Shown here: one piece after another, positions 33,901 to 42,156 of the stretch
Layout: every line of letters begins with the position of its first letter
How positions within the stretch are numbered: position 1 is the first letter of the stretch
Source: RPQJ01 sp963762315
GTDB taxonomy: Bacteria > Pseudomonadota > Gammaproteobacteria > Steroidobacterales > Steroidobacteraceae
Direction: 5' to 3'
Length of the DNA stretch: 64,000 nucleotides
NCBI GenBank assembly: GCA_963762315.1
Contig: CAVXKO010000005.1
Location: forward strand, 599,868-663,867
Notes under the pieces: generated by a model
What the model was told of the DNA's origin: nothing
Databases searched by the model: none
What the model saw: the letters and a program-made list of their open reading frames with translations, nothing else
Program-made: the position numbers and the translations under genes

Positions 33901-36825
33901 CCGGAGGCGCATACCGTCAACCTGACGTGGAACCCGGTCACCGCCCAGCGCACGCAGGTGCGGGACCCGAACGGCCTCGTCACGCAGTGGCGCTACGACG
34001 CGCTGGATCGCGTCACGCAACAGATCGATCCCGACGGAACCAGCCGCACTTTCGCGCGCGTTCCTTGTGCCGGCTCGACGTGTGCATGGCCGGGGTCTGC
34101 CTACCTCGTTCGAGAAGCGCTGGTCGGTGCCGGCGGGGTTGCCGTGCGCACCGACGAGACGGGCTTCGATGCATTCGAGCGCCCGGTCTATCGCAAGGAA
34201 GAGCAGCCGGGCGGCGCGTATGCGTTGTCGGTGCAGCGCTTCGATGCGCGTGGGCTCACGTCACAGCAGAGCGTGCCGGGCGCCTGCTGCGCGGCACCGA
34301 GCCGCTGGGTGACGTTCGCCTACGACGCCCTGGGGCGCGTGCTCTCGATGGAGCGCCCGAACAGCCAGTCCGATCCGACGGTGGCTGCGACGCGCTATCG
34401 CCATGACGGCTTCAACGTCGTCGAGACGGACCCGCTCGGCCGGGCCTCGACGCGGCGCACGGACACCCTGGGCAACGTGCTGCAGAGCGTGGACGCCGCG
34501 GGCGCCGATACCGACTACGAGTACGACGCTTTCGGCAACCTGCTCAAGGTCAGGGACTTCGCCGGCAACGAGACGAGTCTCGCCTACAACGTGGGCGGCA
34601 TGCGCACGCGCCTTGCCGATCCCGACACGGGCACGTGGACGTTCGCCTACTCGGCGCTCGGCGAGCTGACATCGCAGACGAACGCACGCGGCCAGACGAC
34701 GGCGTATGCCTACGACCTGCTGGGTCGCCCGCTCACTCGCACCGAGCCGGAGGGCGTCACCAGCTGGACCTGGGGACACGCGGCGGCGGCCATGAACGTG
34801 GGCGCCCTGTCGTCCGTCTCATCGCCCGGCTTCCAGGAGTCCTACGCCTACGACGCATACGGCCGTCCCGCCAGCGTCACTCGCACGGTGGCTGGAACGA
34901 CACTCGTCACGAACCTTGCGTATGACGCCGCGACCGGGCTGCTCAGCACGCTGACGTATCCGACGGTACCGGGCCTCGCGCCGTTCCGCCTGCAGCACGT
35001 GCAGGACCGCGGCCAGCTGGTGCAGCTCGTCGATGCGGACGATCCCGCCACAGTGTTCTGGAAGCTCGACGCGCTGAACCCTGCGGGGCAGGTGACGGGC
35101 GCGACGCTCGGGAACGGTGTGAAGGTGTCGAGCGCGTTCGACGCAGTGACCGGGCTGCTGACGTCGCGAACGGCGGGTCCGGGTGGCGGCACGGGCCTGC
35201 AGAACGTCGCGTACGGCTGGGACGCCGTCGGCAACCTGCGGGATCGATCCGACGCCAACCGCAACCTGGCCGAACAGTTCACGTACGACACCCGCGACCG
35301 GCTCGACTACGTGACTCGCAGCGGCGTCACGACGCTCGATCTCGCGTACGACGACCTCGGCAACGTCACGTTCAAGTCCGACATCGGCAGCTATCGATAC
35401 GACGCGGTTCGCAAGCACGCCGTGGTGGCGGCCGGATCGAATACGTACGCGTACGACGCCAACGGCGCCGTGACCAATGCGAGCGGCAGCCTGATCAGCT
35501 GGCTCAGCTACGACCTGCCGAGCCAGATCACGCACCCGAACGGCAACTACTCGGCGTTCTACTACGGACCGGACCGGGCCCGCCACCGCCAGGTGGCGCA
35601 CGCCGGGGCGAATCTCACCGACACGCTGTACGCCATGAACGGCCGCTACGAGCGCGCCTCGCGCGGCGGCGTCGTGTACGAACGCCAGTACATCGTCGCG
35701 GACGGCGATACCGTCGCGGTTCGCAATCGCGCCGGGTCCGCGGCGCCGACCGTCACGTACCTGCTGCATGACCACCTGGGCAGCACGGACGCCTACCTGT
35801 CGTCAACCGGCGCGCTGCTCGCACGCGCGTCGTACCAGCCGATGGGCGCGCGCCGCGCCGGCGACGGGTCGGCTGCAACGCCGACGACGGCGGAGTGGCA
35901 GCAGATCGATGCCGCCACCTCGCGCGGCTACACGGGGCACGAGCACCTCGACAACCTCGGCGTGATCCACATGAACGGCCGCGTGTACGACCCGGTGCTC
36001 GGCCGCTTCCTGAGTCCCGATCCGTTCGTGCAATCGCCGTATGACGGCCAGAGCCTCAATCGCTACAGCTACGTGCGGAACAATCCGCTGCGCTACACGG
36101 ACCCGAGCGGGTATTGCTTCAACGATCACCCGGCCGCCGATCACCTTGCCGAGAGCTGCCTCGAGCAGATCTTCGTCAACGCATCTCGCGGCATGGGCGA
36201 CCTTGGGGACATCTGGGGAGCGAGCATCCAGACAGGATCGCTGGCGCAGGCGGCTGCGGCGGCTGCGGCAGTTCCGCCTGGCGACCTGGCCGCAGCCAAC
36301 AAGGGAATCGAGGAGTTCGTGGTCACGGGATCGCGCATCGACAACCCCGACAGGTTTGCCCTCGATGCGTCGATGTATGCGCAGTACCCCGGATGGCTCG
36401 CCGACGCGCTCACTGGAGACACGGCACAGTCGATTCTCCTCGCGGTTCTGACCGCAGCTTCTCTAGCCGAGCCGACACCGCTAGGAGAGGGGGCGGTCGT
36501 GGTAGTGACGGCATCGCGTTCGCGTGCCGTGAGTACCCTTCGACTCACCCGGGAAGGCGAAAAGTTTGTTCGCTACGAGTCTGGTCACCCAGCATTCAGT
36601 CGCATCACGCAAGCCGGCGGCGTGAAGCCAAATACATACGCAGCACCGCTGTCAGATGGCTTCGTGCCTGTTTCCAGAAGGGCGGCGGTCTACAATCTGC
36701 CTGATCCCATGATCCTCCGCACCGAGTCTTACTTTCTGAGCCCGCCGCCGAATACGCTGATTATCGGGCCTCGAAGTGTCATGGGTGGGTCTGGTAGCGA
36801 AGTCCTGTTTCCTTTCGGGTTCTAG
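30904..36825 (+). CDS. RHS/YD-repeat polymorphic toxin-like protein
   Basis: 1,973 residues. A signal peptide (about 1-24) is followed by a SpvB-like N-terminal domain (about 30-330). FG-GAP/VCBS-type repeats follow at about 335-680, with DTDGDGCEDL, DIDGDGREDL, DFNGDGRTDL and DVNGDGVADI. A long series of YD repeats (AYDAYGNL, RYDALDRV, EYDAFGNL and others) occupies about 940-1600. The RHS core ends with GRFLSPDPFVQSPYDGQSLN and YTDPSGY near 1694-1737. The last 236 residues are the variable tip; its final 90 (from VRYESGHPAFSRI to SEVLFPFGF) look like a discrete domain I cannot name. The tip DNA is visibly less GC-rich than the rest. A candidate immunity gene begins 3 bases downstream. Confidence 0.88.
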   Translation: MKAITGMRWSAWVMGCVASALVHAQSLVGRTAGEAGVSATGAARYAAPLSLPAGTNGLAPALSVAYDSRGGYGLLGAGFQLNGFSVIQRCAKTFAQDGAIAAVALEAGDGYCLDGQRLRLTSGTYGLAGSQYQTEVEEFSRITAYGSAGNGPAYFQVEARDGRVYEYGATNDSRIESVGSSTPRLWALNRIRDRSGNYVDFAYAEDAVNGGYRPLSIGYTGNAAMGAAPYYSVRFVYEPRPGSDAVSGYFAGGPVVETQQLDRIDVTHVATGTVVRRFDFTYAATSSSGRSRLASLQECSGAECLPATRFDWEQHLVGWSWWDVGTTINPASSVSVMPGDTDGDGCEDLTYFDTVAGRWYVLRGNAVGYAGPAINAAPGSPSWAAEAVNIDLDGDGKRDVLTPGFSLTIGPTWFWLHHTTGATYLNTPTNVANPSAPGGTIAADIDGDGREDLVYAKKNSTSIFWRRSLTANGAPSFAAEAVLWNSPYPASTPSAPFGTNSLRFRSTVRRGDFNGDGRTDLLFMQQYNYRTEWHALVSQGASLVSRAVFVANVMPLLGDFNGDGLTDVMYSQPAADGSSAWTTRLATGAASIATTPFTAPVATTVGAPESGATVLDWDGDGRTDVLYPTTDSGWQYCRSTGASFATCAPAGSISDGFTAAPMATDVNGDGVADIVYPTTDWRYLMRQPGQRDLLSSATDGLGNTVRFTYSTLSDRSVHTPRSGAVFPVREFSMPVLVVSQIVRSDGAGGTFTTSMTYEGARLHVQGRGFLGFARRTAVDSRTGLARVEDSLQDPGSYETLGFPASVTLRQANGLPLVRQTFTWSKKEFGAGTQQRRFGFPSTVVVDRYELDGTRIASSTIGSVFDDFGAPTDRTLTVTEIARGSNPGAQHVRRLTSSVLNDTTFWCLGRPLSVVERRSHTLPGGMEIARTRGKAWDPARCRPTQETVEPLSSSLKVASDLAYDAYGNLASVAVTPAGQAVRRTNYTWIENGRFLGTVDAPEAHTVNLTWNPVTAQRTQVRDPNGLVTQWRYDALDRVTQQIDPDGTSRTFARVPCAGSTCAWPGSAYLVREALVGAGGVAVRTDETGFDAFERPVYRKEEQPGGAYALSVQRFDARGLTSQQSVPGACCAAPSRWVTFAYDALGRVLSMERPNSQSDPTVAATRYRHDGFNVVETDPLGRASTRRTDTLGNVLQSVDAAGADTDYEYDAFGNLLKVRDFAGNETSLAYNVGGMRTRLADPDTGTWTFAYSALGELTSQTNARGQTTAYAYDLLGRPLTRTEPEGVTSWTWGHAAAAMNVGALSSVSSPGFQESYAYDAYGRPASVTRTVAGTTLVTNLAYDAATGLLSTLTYPTVPGLAPFRLQHVQDRGQLVQLVDADDPATVFWKLDALNPAGQVTGATLGNGVKVSSAFDAVTGLLTSRTAGPGGGTGLQNVAYGWDAVGNLRDRSDANRNLAEQFTYDTRDRLDYVTRSGVTTLDLAYDDLGNVTFKSDIGSYRYDAVRKHAVVAAGSNTYAYDANGAVTNASGSLISWLSYDLPSQITHPNGNYSAFYYGPDRARHRQVAHAGANLTDTLYAMNGRYERASRGGVVYERQYIVADGDTVAVRNRAGSAAPTVTYLLHDHLGSTDAYLSSTGALLARASYQPMGARRAGDGSAATPTTAEWQQIDAATSRGYTGHEHLDNLGVIHMNGRVYDPVLGRFLSPDPFVQSPYDGQSLNRYSYVRNNPLRYTDPSGYCFNDHPAADHLAESCLEQIFVNASRGMGDLGDIWGASIQTGSLAQAAAAAAAVPPGDLAAANKGIEEFVVTGSRIDNPDRFALDASMYAQYPGWLADALTGDTAQSILLAVLTAASLAEPTPLGEGAVVVVTASRSRAVSTLRLTREGEKFVRYESGHPAFSRITQAGGVKPNTYAAPLSDGFVPVSRRAAVYNLPDPMILRTESYFLSPPPNTLIIGPRSVMGGSGSEVLFPFGF

Positions 36826-36828
36826 GTC

Positions 36829-37039
36829 ATGTTCACACTAAGCACAAAATGGGCGGAACTCCTTGGATCACAACCTGAAACAGGCATGGGCTACCAAGTG
36901 GCAACCGTTACGACACATGACGGCCGGACTTTCCATGGTCGTCGTCATCGTGGGCGGGGTCGTAACCAGCGTTCGTGACGACAGGGACATTCCATTTGCC
37001 GAAGATGACATTGCAACAATCATCGTCACGGGGCGGTGA
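36829..37039 (+). CDS. Small candidate immunity protein for the RHS tip (apparent frameshift)
   Basis: It starts at an ATG 3 bases after the RHS stop. The first phase gives MFTLSTKWAELLGSQPETG and GYQVATVTTHDGRTF. Dropping one base near 36935-36938 continues as QVVVIVGGVVTSVRDD and RDIPFAEDDIATIIVTGR, ending at TGA 37037-37039 (about 69 residues). As written, the frame stops early, at 36976-36978. The restored protein is a small acidic beta-rich protein of a kind often found behind RHS or contact-dependent toxin tips. Position and size support an immunity role; neutralising activity is inference. Base composition matches the toxin tip rather than the flanking genes. Confidence 0.55.
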
Positions 37040-37127
37040 GCGTGAGTGATTTCTGTCGTGTTTCTTGCAGCGTCTAAGACAATGACACCGCAATTTGGAT
37101 GGCGGCATGCGCAGTGGATGCAGAATT

Positions 37128-38574
37128 TCATGTTGGACATCGTGGTGCAGTCGACGGACCAAGAGTCTTGTGGGTCCCAATGCAGCTCAACAGCCGACCT
37201 CGATTTGCGTCTCTGCCTCGCCGCTCTTTGCCGAGCAGCACGTCGATCGCGAGCCCGTAGTCCATGGATTCGCCGCGCCAATGCGTGCGGGCGGTGTGCG
37301 GATCGATGTGGATGCCGTCTTGCTCGTGCCGCGTGGAGAGATCCGTCCATGATGCAGCCATGGATTGCGTGTGGCCCGGAGCCGAAGAGGCCCACGACTC
37401 ACCCTTGGCATTCACGAACCGCCACGCACCGTCGTCCAGCCGCTCGATGCGGATGCCGCCTTCGTGCACCTGGCGGTGATGGAAGCGGCACAGCGAGACG
37501 AGATTGCCGAGTTTGGTTTCGCCGCCCTCCGCCCAGTGATGCACGTGGTGCCCATCCACGTATTTCTTGTGCGTGCAGCCCGGGAAGACGCAGCCCTTGT
37601 CTCGTGAATTGAGCGCGCGCTTCAAGGCGGGGGGGATGCTGCGTGTCTTGCGGCCCACGTCGAGCGGCTCGCCTTTCTCGTCCTCAGTGATTTTCACGTA
37701 ACTGCAGTCGCAGGCGTGGCGCCGAGCAGTCTCTGCGGACATTCCAGGCCCGTCTTCGAACTCGCTGCGGCCGGCAGTGCGCTCTTTCAGCGTCTCATGG
37801 TCGACGTGAATCACGATCTGGTGCCGCTCACCGCCAGTCAGCGCTTCGGCGCCGTGCTTGAGGAAGCTCTCGGCCACCAAAGCCAGAGCATCGGCACGTT
37901 GCGCCGTCGGCGGAATCTTCGGTGCAAGGCTGCGCTGGAACGTTCCAGACGTTCCCGCTGGAACGTCAAATGAAACTTCACAATCTTCCGGCGGCAACGG
38001 CAGCTCGGACTTCGCCGCCTCGAGTGCCTTCAACACCAGCATCCCTGCTTCGGCCGGCAGCCGTGCCTTCAACACCAGCGAACCGTCATCGTCGAAGAAG
38101 TACGAAACGGATCGTCCCGCCTGTTGCCGCTCTTCCCGCGACAGCTCCTCGACCTCCTGCACCCGCCGATACTGCCTCACGAGTCTCTCAACATGACTCG
38201 CCGTGCCGTGCAGCGCAATGTCCAGCAGGTACTTCTCCGTCGCCGGCGTGGCGACCCGCGTCAGCTCCCGCACCTTGGAGTAGCTCAGCTCACCCCGACG
38301 CCATCGCCGCACCGATCAGCGGCAGCTCATCGAGCGCATGCGCCACCCGCACCTTCTCCCGGGCGGCCCCCAGCGCCAGACCGCACTGCCAGTTGAGCCA
38401 ATGGGCACAGGACTGGGTGACCGAATCCGACCAGCCCTTGCGGCGATCGAACTCCGCGATCAGCGCCAGCCAGCGGCGGGTGGCGGCGTTCAGGTGCCCG
38501 GCCAGCTCGGTGATCGAGGACACCAGTTCGCGGGTGCTGAGCTCGCGCAGGGCATCGGCGGAGGGGCTGTCCAT
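37128..38574 (-). CDS. DUF222 and HNH endonuclease domain protein (apparent frameshift)
   Basis: About 480 residues after repair. The N-terminal DUF222 part runs from MDSPSADALRELSTRELVSS to HALDELPLIGAAM. One extra base near 38296 breaks the frame, and removing it gives the smooth join AAMRRGELSYSKVRELTRVA. The C-terminal HNH motif reads CVFPGCTHKKYVDGHHVHHW then LVSLCRFHHRQVH, with the metal and zinc residues intact. These 13E12-like proteins are probable nucleases, often multicopy, with unclear biology. An in-frame FDVPAGTSG segment is encoded by one copy of the dispersed palindrome, suggesting that the repeat inserted into the gene without breaking it. Confidence 0.8.
37936..37966. repeat. 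Dispersed 18-bp palindrome, copy 2, inside the HNH gene
   Basis: ACGTTCC-CGCT-GGAACGT at 37949-37966, preceded by the 12-base palindrome TGGAACGTTCCA (37936-37947). Translated in the HNH frame it gives the VPAGT-type peptide. The same arms lie at 20176-20193 and 54592-54609. Confidence 0.75.
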
Positions 38575-38764
38575 GGCACACTCCAGGGACTGGTTGGATA
38601 TCCAGTAACGATATCAGATTCGTCATATAAAGCAATCGGGTTAGGACAAAAAATAGCCTGCGAAAACAGCCAGATTCCCGCGGCGCCAATCATCGCTGGA
38701 CCGCGTGCAGCGCCTGCCTGCGATGGATGGTCGCCGGTACCGCCGCCACGCTAATCTGCGGTGC

Positions 38765-39779
38765 ATGACGCAGCACATCCGCGCCGGCGTGTCCGGCACC
38801 ATCGGCAATACGCCGCTCATCCGGCTCAACACGTTCAGCGACGAGACCGGTTGCGAGATCCTCGGCAAGGCCGAATTCCTGAACCCCGGCGGTTCGGTGA
38901 AGGATCGCGCGGCCAAGGGCATCGCTCGACGCGTTCGAGCGCGAGGGCTTGTTGAAGCCAGGCGGCACGCTGGTGGAGGGCACGGCCGGCAACACCGGCA
39001 TCGGCTTCGCGCACCTGTGCAATGCGCGCGGCTATCGATGCGTCATCGTGATGCCCGACAACCAGTCGCCCGAGAAGGCCGCGCTGTTGCGTACGCTCGG
39101 TGCGGACGTGCAGGTCGTCAAGACCGTGCCGTACGCCGATCCCAACCACTACCAGAAGCTCGCGCCTAGGGTGGCCGCCGGGATACCCGGCGCCGTGTGC
39201 GGCAACCAGTTCGACAACACGTCGAACCGCCAGGCGCACTACGCCACGACCGGTCCGGAGATCTGGCGCGACACCGAGGGACGGATCGACGCATTCGTCT
39301 GCGCCACCGGCACCGGCGGCACGCTCGGTGGCGTGTCGCGTTCGCTCAAGGAGCTCAGCGCAGGGCGAGTGCGCGTCGTGCTGGCCGATCCGATGGGCAG
39401 CGCGCTGTACAACTGGGTGAAGCAGGGCGAACTGAAGTCATCCGGCTCCAGTGCCGTGACCGAAGGCATCGGCATCGGGCGCGTGACGGCGAACCTCGAA
39501 GGCTCGCCGATCGACGATGCCGTGCAGATCGAGGATCCCGAGATCGTGCGCACCACCTATCGGCTGCTGTACGAGGAGGGCCTGTTCCTCGGCAGCACCA
39601 GCGGCACCAACGTCGCCGCCGCGGTGCGCGTGGCGAAGCAGCTCGGCCGCGGCCATACCATCGTCACGATCCTGTGCGACGGCGGGCAGAAGTACCTCGC
39701 GCGGTTCTACAACCCCGAGTGGCTGCAGCAGAAAGGCCTTGCCGAGTATGCTGCCGCGCGCGCGGCACGCCTGGCCTAA
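38765..39779 (+). CDS. cysK: Cysteine synthase (O-acetylserine sulfhydrylase), CysK type (apparent frameshift)
   Basis: A PLP enzyme that makes cysteine from O-acetylserine and sulfide, completing the sulfate-assimilation theme of the window. The N-terminal part has GTIGNTPLIRLN and NPGGSVKDRAA with the PLP lysine. The frame is lost near 38925-38930, where two bases (GC) seem to be missing. It resumes as LDAFEREGLLKPGGTLVEGT and AGNTGIGFAHLCNARGYRC, then ATGTGGTLGGVSRSLKEL and SGTNVAAAVRVAKQLG. About 338 residues in total. The restored join is typical of the family, so the break is probably artefactual. Its stop overlaps the end of the convergent ICMT-like gene. Confidence 0.88.
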
Positions 39780-40486
39780 TCCGCGACGAGGGTCTTCGTC
39801 TTCTTCAGCACGCGGGCCGTGGCCCACAGCACGAACGCCGCGATCCAGATCCACAGCAGCAGCCTTGCCGATGGATCGTCCATGCTCAGGCGCCCGAGGC
39901 GGCGCAGGTGGATCGCGCCGATCACGCACAGGCCGGTGATCCAGCCGAACGGCGTGCCGTATTCCTTCACGATCACGCGGCGCCACTTGTACTCCATGCC
40001 CTGCAGCGTCGTGCCCAGTCCGGAGAGACGCGGCAGCCAGCGCGGCACGTCGCGGCAATAGGCGTCGAACGCCGCGCCGAACTTGTTGCGCAGGAAATTC
40101 TCTTCCGCCGCGATGATCGCCACGTAGATGAACACGCAGAACGGCACGGCGAGCAGGACGCAGGTCCAGGTGTTGCAGGCGAGCGCCACGCCGCAGAGGA
40201 TCAGCACGTTGCCGACGTACATCGGGTTGCGGGAGTGGCTGTAGAGCCCCTCGGTGACGAGGTCCACGGCGTAAACCCGGCGATCCTTGCCGCCGCGGAT
40301 GATGTACTTGAAGCCGATGGTCGTGCCGCGCACCAGCTGGCCGAGTCCCGCCACGACGAAGCCGAGCCACACCGCGTCCATCGGGTCGGCGAAGACCTTC
40401 GGGCCCGGCAGCAGCACGAACAGCAGCGCGAACGGGAACAGGAAGTTGCGATAGTGGAAGAAGAAGTTGCCGACCTTGACCAGCAT
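39776..40486 (-). CDS. Membrane methyltransferase of the isoprenylcysteine carboxyl methyltransferase type
   Basis: 236 residues with about five or six membrane helices. The conserved ICMT/PEMT-like SAM motif is TEGLYSHSRNPMYVGNVLIL, with the later acidic EENFLRNKFGAAFDAYCRDV, which places the active site at the membrane face. Bacterial members methylate lipids or other membrane molecules, and the substrate here is unknown. It begins 2 bases after the stop of the CmoA-like gene, implying co-translation with a SAM-modifying enzyme. Its last bases overlap the cysK stop from the opposite strand. Confidence 0.8.
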   Translation of the reverse strand: MLVKVGNFFFHYRNFLFPFALLFVLLPGPKVFADPMDAVWLGFVVAGLGQLVRGTTIGFKYIIRGGKDRRVYAVDLVTEGLYSHSRNPMYVGNVLILCGVALACNTWTCVLLAVPFCVFIYVAIIAAEENFLRNKFGAAFDAYCRDVPRWLPRLSGLGTTLQGMEYKWRRVIVKEYGTPFGWITGLCVIGAIHLRRLGRLSMDDPSARLLLWIWIAAFVLWATARVLKKTKTLVAD

Positions 40487-40488
40487 GA

Positions 40489-41232
40489 CTACTTCACCGC
40501 GACCATGCCGCAGAAGTTGTACCACTTGAAGAACGTGTCGACGTACCGGAATCCGGTGCGCAGCAGCAGCTCGCGGTTCTCGAGCAGCTTGTAGGGCACC
40601 AGCACGTTCTCGAGCGCCTCGCGCTTCTGGGTGATCTCGAGCTCCGAGTACCCCTTGCGGCGCTTGTAGTCGTAGTAGTACTTGATGAAGAGCCGGTTGA
40701 AGAGCGAATCCTCGCCGAGCACCTTTTCGCACAGCAGCAGGCAGCCGTTCTCGTTGAGGCCCTTGTAGATGTCCTGCACCAGGCGCTCGCGCTGCAGCGG
40801 CCGCACGAACTGCAGGGTCAGCACCAGCGTCGCGACGGAAGCGTTCTCCATCACGACGCCCTGGTTGAGGTCGGCGTAACGCAACTCGTGCTCGCGGGTC
40901 AGCCCGTGCTCGGCGAACTTCCTGCCGCACTTGATGAGCATCTCCTCGGAATTGTCGAGGCCGATGAACTTCACGCCCGGTTCCACGGTGCGGTCGAGGA
41001 GCAGCAGGGTCGTGCCGGTCGAGCAGCCGAGATCGTAGACGTTGCTGCCCGGCACGGCGAAGTCGGCGGCGATCTCCGCGACCATGCGCTGCTGTTCGGC
41101 ATAGAACGGCACGCTGCGCGTGACCATGTCGTCGAAGACGTTGGCGACTTCTTCGCCGAACTTGAAGTCGGAGACGAAATCCTTCTCTTCACGGAACACT
41201 TCGTCCCGCGGTGTCGTGGTCGGCGTGGACAT
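40489..41232 (-). CDS. cmoA: CmoA-like carboxy-SAM synthase/methyltransferase
   Basis: 247 residues aligned by eye with E. coli CmoA along its length. Matching landmarks are FGEEVANVFDDMVTRSVPFY, VYDLGCSTGTTLLLL, FIGLDNSEEML, VLTLQFVRPLQRERLV, CEKVLGEDSLF, KGYSELEITQKREALENVL and the ending FKWYNFCGMVAVK. CmoA converts SAM and prephenate to carboxy-SAM for tRNA wobble-uridine modification by CmoB. No cmoB gene is adjacent. Instead a membrane methyltransferase gene follows 2 bases downstream, so a divergent role is possible. Confidence in the family is high; confidence in the exact reaction is moderate. Confidence 0.75.
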   Translation of the reverse strand: MSTPTTTPRDEVFREEKDFVSDFKFGEEVANVFDDMVTRSVPFYAEQQRMVAEIAADFAVPGSNVYDLGCSTGTTLLLLDRTVEPGVKFIGLDNSEEMLIKCGRKFAEHGLTREHELRYADLNQGVVMENASVATLVLTLQFVRPLQRERLVQDIYKGLNENGCLLLCEKVLGEDSLFNRLFIKYYYDYKRRKGYSELEITQKREALENVLVPYKLLENRELLLRTGFRYVDTFFKWYNFCGMVAVK

Positions 41233-41460
41233 GCTTGAGCGGGCCCCCGGATTTGTTCGCTCCAGTCTACGGGATGCCGCGAGAGGGTGGCAGGGCGGCA
41301 CTCGAGGGTCGGATAATCTTACAGTTGCTTTGGACCGGGTCCTGCGGAACTACTGAAAATAATTCTGCAGATTTCCGATGTTTATGAAAGTTCTTAGTGC
41401 GACTCACGGGGATTCTGTAAAATCCGACCAACCGAAGCGCCCGCAGAACATGCCGGTGGG

Positions 41461-41484
41461 CTTTGCAGGTGATCCGCTGCAAAG
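41461..41484. promoter_or_regulatory. Inverted repeat, candidate enhancer-binding site
   Basis: CTTTGCAG (41461-41468), 8 bases, CTGCAAAG (41477-41484): a perfect 8-base inverted repeat. It lies 46 bases upstream of the sigma-54 -24 box, a position suitable for an activator such as PrsR. Confidence 0.5.
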
Positions 41485-41530
41485 CGCCAGGAAGCTTCAC
41501 AAGACATTGTTCTTATTGGCTTTTAATAGT

Positions 41531-41547
41531 CTGGCACGGGCTTTGCA
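41531..41547 (+). promoter_or_regulatory. Sigma-54 (-24/-12) promoter of the PEP-CTERM gene
   Basis: CTGGCACGGGCTTTGCA matches the sigma-54 consensus (TGGCAC, 5 bases, TTGCW) at every key base, with the GG and GC pairs 10 bases apart between them. The ATG of the PEP-CTERM gene is 55 bases downstream. Confidence 0.85.
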
Positions 41548-41601
41548 TCGATGACGCAGGGACGATTGTGTCTATGCACGCTCAGGAAGGACTGAACCTC
41601 A

Positions 41602-42054
41602 ATGATCCGAAAGAAGAATCTCAAAGGCCTGGCCAAGGCTGCGTTTCCGGCAGCGATCGTCCTCGCCCTCGCGACCTCGCCCATGACCGCTGGCGCAATC
41701 CCCGTGGACTCGCCCAGCGCCTTCGGCAGTTCCCCTTCCCCCAGTTCCACCACCTTCAATGACCCGACCTCAGCCAAGTTGTCGCCCGGGTCTTCCGTGA
41801 CGGACAGGGCTGCCCGGAAGGCGACGCGGCAGTGCGCCAAGTGGAAGAGCAAGATGGGCAGGAGTGCCAAGGCTCGCGACAAGTACAAAGCATCCTGCGC
41901 CACCTCGACCGTCGTGTCAGACACGAGCACTTCGTCCGTCGGTGGCGGTCAGCAGTCAACGGAACCGACCAGCGAGGTTCCGGAGCCGGGCACGCTTGCG
42001 TTGCTGGGCCTCGGCCTCATCGGATTGGGGATGTCGCGCAGGAAAGTGAAATAA
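41602..42054 (+). CDS. PEP-CTERM sorting domain protein
   Basis: 150 residues. It has an N-terminal signal sequence (about 1-32, ending MTAGA), a low-complexity Ser/Thr-rich middle and a basic patch (KWKSKMGRSAKARDKYKAS). The C-terminus is the PEP-CTERM tripartite signal: VPEPGT, a hydrophobic helix (LALLGLGLIGLGM) and SRRK. Such proteins are exported, processed by an exosortase and usually linked to exopolysaccharide or floc formation. No exosortase gene is in the window. The gene stands alone between a sigma-54 promoter and a strong terminator, with a GGAAGG ribosome site. Confidence 0.9.
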   Translation: MIRKKNLKGLAKAAFPAAIVLALATSPMTAGAIPVDSPSAFGSSPSPSSTTFNDPTSAKLSPGSSVTDRAARKATRQCAKWKSKMGRSAKARDKYKASCATSTVVSDTSTSSVGGGQQSTEPTSEVPEPGTLALLGLGLIGLGMSRRKVK

Positions 42055-42110
42055 GACTGCAAGGGGACGCACCCGCGATATTCCGGGCGTCCCCAGCATC
42101 CTCGTCGACC

Positions 42111-42140
42111 GGGCCTCGCTGTCACCAGCGAGGCCCTTTT
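42111..42140 (+). terminator. Rho-independent terminator after the PEP-CTERM gene
   Basis: Perfect 11-base arms GGGCCTCGCTG and CAGCGAGGCCC around TCAC, followed by TTTT. It closes the single-gene PEP-CTERM transcript. Confidence 0.9.
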
Positions 42141-42156
42141 CATTTGGGCCCCGGGA

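Larger units (their letters stand above)
41233..41601. other. Regulatory gap upstream of the PEP-CTERM gene
   Basis: A 369-base non-coding stretch, noticeably AT-richer than its surroundings, between the divergent cmoA-like and PEP-CTERM genes. It holds a sigma-54 promoter and an inverted repeat (listed separately). The part near 41233 must carry the cmoA-like promoter, though no clear box was seen. Confidence 0.6.
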
